The translations under genes and the position numbers were made by a program. Below are positions 58,490 through 64,000 of a stretch of 64,000 nt of DNA, piece by piece. Source of the DNA: Salvator merianae (taxonomy: Eukaryota; Chordata; Lepidosauria; Squamata; Teiidae); assembly GCA_003586115.2 (NCBI GenBank), contig QVOM02000112.1, positions 48,518,143 to 48,582,142 of the forward strand, in the 5' to 3' direction. The first letter of the stretch is position 1. Each line of letters starts with the position of its first letter. The notes below the pieces were generated by a model. The model worked only from the letters and a program-made list of their open reading frames with translations. It ran no database searches and was not told the origin of the DNA.

Positions 58490-59430
58490 TGGACAGGAAT
58501 TGAGAAGACTGTTGCTACCAATGATTTAAAGCAGATCCTTAAACCCATGTGTAGGCCCATCCTGAACTTCATAGCTGTGTTGTGGAGTGTCCCGGGGCAG
58601 AATTTTATTCTCAGTGCTGTTCAAGTCCACATGAAGTTATCATTTTATGAGGTTTCATTACTATGTCAATGATGCTAAGCTGCATTTCTGCAAACAGTTG
58701 AATTAGGGGATGCTATCATGCTTTGAATTGATGTTAGGATGAAGTGGATCGTTGCGTGGGGGAGACCATTTCAGTGGTGGTCCCCGGTTTGGATCTGGAG
58801 CATTTGCCCATTTCTGATGGAGTTGCACTGCCTCAGGAAGAAGTGGTGTGTAATCTGATGGCACTTCTGGAGTTATTACTGTCAGTGAATGCCGAAGTGA
58901 CCTTTGTGGAGAGGAGCACTCATGACGAGCTTTGGATGATATACCACTTGCACCCATACCTGGAAAGGGATAGCCAACTATTGCTGTTCACGCACTGGTA
59001 AACTTATGTTTAGATTACTATAAGATGCTTTTTGTGGAGCTGCTCTTGTGTCTGGTCTGTTGTCAATTAGCCAAACACTTGTGATGAGGGTGTTTAGCAG
59101 ATCATTTTCCCATTACAGATGTGTATGAGATCATCTGGGGAGGTCCTGTTCTTGGGTACCAGAAGCTATTGAATGTTCTCTCACAGTTACCTGTAACTGG
59201 GCTTTCTTTGTGGTGGCATCAAGCTTCTGGAATACTTTTATTTCTGTCTTACCTGAGCTACTTTTTGAAAACATATCTTTTCTTCCATGTCTTCCCTATG
59301 AAAATTATTTCTATCTCCTGAATGCTGTACTTTTAAATTGGGTGTTTTAACTATTTTTATGTGGACTACTTTGAGATGTTGATGTTTGAAGTGGTTTACT
59401 AATGTTATAAATGAATGAATGTAGTGAGGA
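58490..59430 (+). mobile_element. L2 LINE, decayed, polymerase to tail
   Basis: In the plus direction, YVNDAKLHF at about 58654-58690 corresponds to the YADD box of L2 polymerase with the catalytic Asp pair reduced to Asn-Asp. It is followed by ISDGVALPQEEVVCNL and DSQLLLFTHW (58800-59000), a LDYYKMLF-like segment near 59005-59040, and the C-terminal LPLWWHQASG-like segment near 59200-59230. The tail TATAAATGAATGAATG is at 59407-59422. Many frameshifts; inactive. Confidence 0.75.
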
Positions 59431-60515
59431 AGGGGAAAGAATAAAATGAGGCTGAAAATCATTTTCAGGCTATCATCTTCTGCTTCAGCCAAGAGTTGTA
59501 AAATGTCATGTTTCAAGGTGGAACAGGCATTCAAATGAATCCAGGTGTTTTGCAGGTTTGAAATTGTACCTTGACCTTATGAAGAGAAGAACAGAAAACA
59601 GATTTTTTCAGACTGGATGTGAGCCATTCAGTGAAGTTGAAAATATATGCAGGTATACTTATACAGGATGTATCATTTAGGTTTTCTGTAAGATATAACT
59701 GAGTATTCACTGATGCCTGAAAAACCTGGCATTGCTTGATTTTTGCTTGATATTTAAGCAGTTAAAAGCGCAAAAACTCTTTGTGTATGTGAATGCAGAA
59801 AATAGCATCTGACCATGGAAAATATAGCAAACAGATATTGGGAGTGGTTAGGGCCCGGGAGAATGCTGAGTCAAGTTAGTGTGACTCAAGGCCCACTATA
59901 TACCTGAAGTTCTTTGAACCACGGAAACAAATTGTTCTGCTCCATAGCTGTTAGCCCATCCAAACCTCTCCTTTCTAGGGATCCCTACTCCTTTCTCCTC
60001 TTTATGCCACTCAAGTTGTCTATTCCTCCTCTATTTGTTCCAAACAGCTGAGCCCATTTCCTCTCCCTCACAGCAGTCCCTTCTTTTTGTCAGTCACTGG
60101 CTTTGTATTTTGTCTTCCATTTTCATCATGTCCATGTCCAAGATGCAGGCTCCCAAAATGCATTTCAGCAACACTCCAAAAACTTTAAGCTTCTTTAGAG
60201 GTAAAAATGATTTCTGACTGGATTTTATCCAATTTTTGGATAAAACTGGAGGTGCTTCCCTATGAGGGAAAGCTGCAATGTCTGCAGCTTTTAAGTCTAG
60301 AAAAGGAGGTGAGTAAAGGATGACACATCAAAGATGTTTAAAATCAGTCAGTGAATAGGATGAAGATTTTTTTTCCTTCTACCAAAATACTAGAACCAAA
60401 GGTCACTCAGTGAAGCTGAATTCTGGAAGAATCAGAACAGACAAAAGGAAATACTGTACTTTTTAACAACACATAGTTGAATTTGGGAATTTGGAATCAA
60501 CGTGGTCCACTCAAA
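59431..60515. other. unassigned non-coding stretch
   Basis: No recognised gene or repeat. Confidence 0.4.
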
Positions 60516-60892
60516 GGGCCTCTCTCCAGTTGCATGTGCAAGTCTGGATCTGTGGATCTGGTTCAGGCAGGGGCTCGTCCCAATCTGTTCTGGACCATCC
60601 CCCATGTTGGCCCTGAAGCTCACACAAGCTTTGAAGCCAGCCCCAATGGCCAGGAATGAACATTTCTGGCATCAGAGCACCGCCAAAATGGGTCCTCCAT
60701 GACCCTAGTATGCTGGTATTCTGGCCCACAAAAGACCATTTTGAGCTTTCTGTTCTGGAATATGCTGCATCTTGTGCAGACAAAGTTGGACCAGAAGGGG
60801 TGGGGCCTCTCTAGGACACACCATCGTGGAGACAAAAGAGGCCCAGAAGAGGACTATGCTGTCTGGATCTAAGGTAAGTGCAGAAAGGCCCC
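60516..60892. mobile_element. Harbinger-like MITE, 377 bp
   Basis: The left terminus GGGCCTCTCTCCAGTTGC and the right terminus GGTAAGTGCAGAAAGGCCCC, flanked by AAA on both sides. The interior has AAGCTCACACAAGCTTTGAA, GCCAGGAATGAACATTTCTGG and CCGCCAAAATGGGTCCTCC. These phrases are shared with the copies at 4601, 11221, 22639 and 25414, and the length equals that of the 25414 copy. Confidence 0.75.
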
Positions 60893-61217
60893 AAAGTCAA
60901 ACTGGATATTGTAGTGTATGATTCTTTAGAGACTCACAAAATAACTAGGGGTTATATATATTTAATTAAAATGATTTTTTTAAAAGCATATGAACAAGAC
61001 CTACCAGAACCTTTTATGGCCACTTTTGCTTATAAAAGAGACCTGAATAATTATTCAAAATTCTGGCATGTCCACAAGTGAAGAAAATATTAATCTATAG
61101 GCAGAAACATAGTGAAATGGATTCTTGTTAAATGAATCAAATGTAAATTGCACAGAAATAGGACTAACCATGACAAGAAAGGTATAGCAAAATAGCAGAA
61201 TTAAAACTAGAGACAAC
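60893..61217. other. unassigned AT-rich stretch
   Basis: About 325 bp of AT-rich sequence between two TIR elements with no recognised feature. Confidence 0.5.
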
Positions 61218-62225
61218 GGGCCTGTTCACACTACTAGTGAGCATCAGGAACGCTCACTAGACAAGTGCATTCGCATTGGCAGACGGCTGTAACGACCGGC
61301 AGCAGACCTCATCTGCTGCTGATCGTTACTACTGCTAGACGAGGAAAAAGATGTCCAAATCCTCACCTGAAGCTCAAAGTGAGCTTCAGGTGAGGATTCG
61401 TTCGCACCTACCTTGTCCACAATGGTGGTGGCCATCTTCCAGGCAATTGGCCCACCCATCATGCATGCATGATCTTGCAATCATGCAATGCATGATGACC
61501 AATGGGGCTTACCCCTTCGCACGGGCCCAAATGGGCCTGTGTGAGGTCCCAGTCAGGCCCACACCACCGCAATCTGGCCTGGGATGTTGGATGGGGCTGT
61601 GCTGTGCCCTGTCTGGCGTTTCGGTGCCCGATTGCAGGCTTGTAGGTCAGTCACCGTGGCAGCAGCCTGCAAGCATCAGGCCACTGCCATGGTGACCGGG
61701 AGACCCGCACAGTGCGCATGTCGATGACGCAACTTGCACTTGCACACTGGGCCTCTCCCCCACCCCATAGCACAATCGGGCCTTCCCGATCAGGCCCGCG
61801 GTGCCCCGATCGGGCCCACCCGGCCTCATTGGGGTGATCAGGCCACCCCGATCGCGCTACAGGGGGGAGAGGCCCAGTGCACACACGTGAGTCGCATCAT
61901 CGGCATGCGCACTGCGCGGACCTCCCGGTCACCATGGCCGTGTCCTGACTCAGGCTGCTGCCATGGCGACCACCGTTCGCGCCCGCGATCGGGCACCGAA
62001 ATGCCGGACAGGGCACAGCACAGCCCCATCCGGTGTCCCGGGCCCGATCATGGTGGTGTGGACCCGACTGGGGGTCTTGCGCAGGCCCGAATAGGGTAGG
62101 CCCCATTGCCCACCGTGTGTGCACACATGCACGTGGAGCTACTGCAGTCGCCATGGCAGCACCCAGACGCACTCGCAAACGCCATTAGCCAGCCTAAGGT
62201 AGGTTTTAAGGCCCCATCGTGCAGA
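61218..62225. mobile_element. GC-rich fold-back Harbinger-like element F, right end missing
   Basis: The left terminus GGGCCTGTTCACACTACTAG is intact. The first 300 bp match element E (GAACGCTCACTAGACAAGTG, the 19-bp-arm hairpin at 61358-61398, CCCACCCATCATGCATGC). A long inverted arm pair follows: about 61503-61632 pairs with about 61983-62105, sharing a 25-base identical core (starting TGGATGGGGCTGTGCTGTGC). It stops at about 62225 after GGCCCCATCGTGCAGAC. Compared with element E it lacks the last 80 bp, including the sub-terminal hairpin and right TIR. Confidence 0.8.
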
Positions 62226-64000
62226 CTTTCCTGCAGAATTCTGATTTGTTTTCCTGCTAGTCTATTTTTAATCCCTGCCCGGCCTTTGATTATTGAAGTC
62301 AGACCCTGTCTTCACACAAATACTGAGTGGGCCTGAGGGTTGATGCCTTGGCAGAGATGCTTTCTTTGCTACATAGAAGGGCACTTCCATGGCTCCATTC
62401 CAGAGTGCAGAAGTGCTGAGTACAATTGCGCCCCTCACATGCACACTGCAGGGTGCCCCATGCTGCTGGGAATGGAGAGACAGTGGCTCAGTTCCTTCAA
62501 TAAGGTAAGTATAGTCACAGCCTCAGCCTGAATAGGGAGACAAACATGAGAGGGGAGGGGAGGGTGTATCCTTTGTTTTTTCTTCTATCCTCAAAATTTA
62601 TGTTACACATTTTCATGCCTGGGCAATAGAATGAATTTCAAATTTAAAGAAATATGTGGTTTATGTTCAGTTGGTTTCAAGTGCACCAGCTCACAAGAAT
62701 TCTTATTCTGTCCTGTCCTAGTGTTTGACGCAAGATAACTAAACCTACAGCCAAGTCTGCCTCTACATGTAAAAGAGATAACATCATTGAGCAATGTTGA
62801 CTCCACTGCTCTAAGAGATAAAAAGTTCCTGTGCGAAAACAATATCGCTGGAATAACAATTGAAAAAAGAGGTTTTATTTCCAAAGTTCTCTCCAAAGTC
62901 ATAACAACGTGTCTTCAAGAGCCAATCTAAGCAGCTGTTTTAAGAATAATTTTATTTATATATGATTAGGCTAGAAATGAGGGATAAGAGGGTATTTCCA
63001 GTAGTTGCTTACATCAGGCTCTGGGGCAACAAAAATATGTTTTTGCCTGTCATTCACATTATGCCCTAATTCCATCCCAGGGTTCCAAGAAAGTGCCCTT
63101 TTGGTAGGATGGGACAAAGAGCTCTGAGGGCACTTCTACATGTACCCAACCAGATAGAGAAGGAGGAAACCATCAGGAACTCAAGTATTATAACCATCAC
63201 AAATGATTTCAAAATTAACTCAATAAACTATTATTTTGAATATCTTTCTTTTTTAAAAAGCCCCAATAAATCAAGCAGTTGGACTGGAGCATAAAAACTC
63301 ATGTTTAGCAAAGAGTAAATGGTATTACTAGGGTGATGCTCAAAGACGTGTGACTTGTGAGCTGCTAAGCAATCGTTATCAAAAGGCAGATTAACATCTC
63401 TGGAGAAGAGAGAAAAGGAACAAGGAAAAATATGGTTTGAAACAATTCAGGTATCCAATTTCAGAAGTGCAATGTAGGAACAGGAGGGATTGAGCTGGAT
63501 GATTTCTAGACGGAAAGCAAGTGAAAAGTTTGGAGTAACTATTCTAGGTTAATTGAAGATGTGACATGTGCATGTCTGGGGGCAGAACTGATGAGAAGTC
63601 CAAGCAATCCTGTCTTAGCAATAGTTGTCAGGATTGGGTGTGGAAAAAGGAAGCAAAAAGAGATAGAATGAACTACTTACAAAAAGAATATCATTAAGAG
63701 ACGCTTCATGGAAGCTGTGTGTGATTGCTGTCCACGTGGAAACTCTTTGGACTTTTATCTTACACCAAATCTGCCATTCTTCTTTTTATGACATACACAT
63801 TTAGCTGTAGGGTTGATTTGAGGCCAATTCAAATATATTTCCAGGAGACGACAGTGACTGTGAAGAGCAAAAAATAAAACAGAAACCAACACTTGTCTTG
63901 AAATAAATTTGAGTATCATAGCTGAAACATGTGAAGTGAATGAACAAATTTAACCACCCATGCTTCAGAAACCTCAGGACATGCTAATATTTTCCAGATG
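62226..64000. other. unassigned non-coding stretch to window end
   Basis: No recognised repeat, gene or RNA. Frames are below 100 codons. A 99-codon minus-strand frame at 62603-62902 is unrecognised. Confidence 0.4.

Noticed and set aside
61351..62178. Frames of 93-121 codons on both strands
   Set aside because: Same explanation as above for element F; no recognisable domain.
1..64000. Endogenous retrovirus or LTR pairs
   Set aside because: I saw no paired long direct repeats with TG...CA ends, primer-binding site or gag/pol/env peptides.
1..64000. CRISPR array, operons, bacterial regulatory sites
   Set aside because: No regularly spaced identical repeats with unique spacers, and the sequence is vertebrate in every recognisable feature.

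Overview
The window looks like non-coding nuclear DNA from a squamate reptile, most likely a lizard. Relics of BovB/RTE, R4/Dong-like, L1, L2 and CR1 non-LTR retrotransposons lie side by side with tRNA-derived SINEs and very many short terminal-inverted-repeat (TIR) elements. In my knowledge that mixture is characteristic of Squamata rather than of birds, mammals or crocodilians. I found no intact host protein-coding gene, rRNA or tRNA gene, CRISPR array or bacterial feature. The only host-gene-derived sequence I can name is a processed pseudogene of the AN1 zinc-finger ZFAND2 family at 36.6-37.35 kb.

Layout. 0-10 kb: a G-rich degenerate minisatellite, an old L2 tail, a Harbinger-like MITE, a MITE carrying a tRNA-derived SINE with a long (CTT/CTC)n tail, a 50-bp tandem repeat, and a BovB 3' fragment abutting an L2 fragment. 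10-20 kb: two MITEs of one subfamily, a conserved amniote-type repeat next to a GT-rich tract with a chance 200-codon frame, and two L1 3' ends. 20.4-23.3 kb: a decayed R4/Dong-like LINE on the minus strand broken by three independent DNA-transposon insertions. 25-36.5 kb: more MITEs, including a palindromic hAT-like copy with a perfect 8-bp target duplication, plus CR1 and L2 tails. 36.6-37.4 kb: the ZFAND2-like retropseudogene. 37.8-43.2 kb: L2, CR1 and an L1 with a 17-bp target duplication and a hAT-like MITE nested inside it. 44-49 kb: SINE heads and MITEs. 50.9-57.5 kb: the best preserved CR1, a TAGGG-ended MITE, a 975-bp GC-rich fold-back element and a back-to-back L2/CR1 pair. 58.5-64 kb: an L2, a MITE and a second GC-rich fold-back element.

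The organising theme is a set of non-autonomous TIR elements whose ends approximate GGGCCTKTYTGCACTT. At least ten have both ends visible and short identical flanks of 3 bp (TTA, TAA, TCA, CTA, TGA, TCT, AGA, AAA). That is most like PIF/Harbinger-type transposition, although the targets are looser than the classical TWA. None encodes a transposase here, so they must have been moved by an enzyme encoded elsewhere. A separate, palindromic family of 187-211 bp has three copies with 8-bp target duplications, as hAT elements make. Nesting gives a relative chronology: R4, L1 and older DNA transposons first, later MITEs and SINE on top. All boundaries were placed by eye without alignment software, so they may move by tens of bases unless a target duplication is given.
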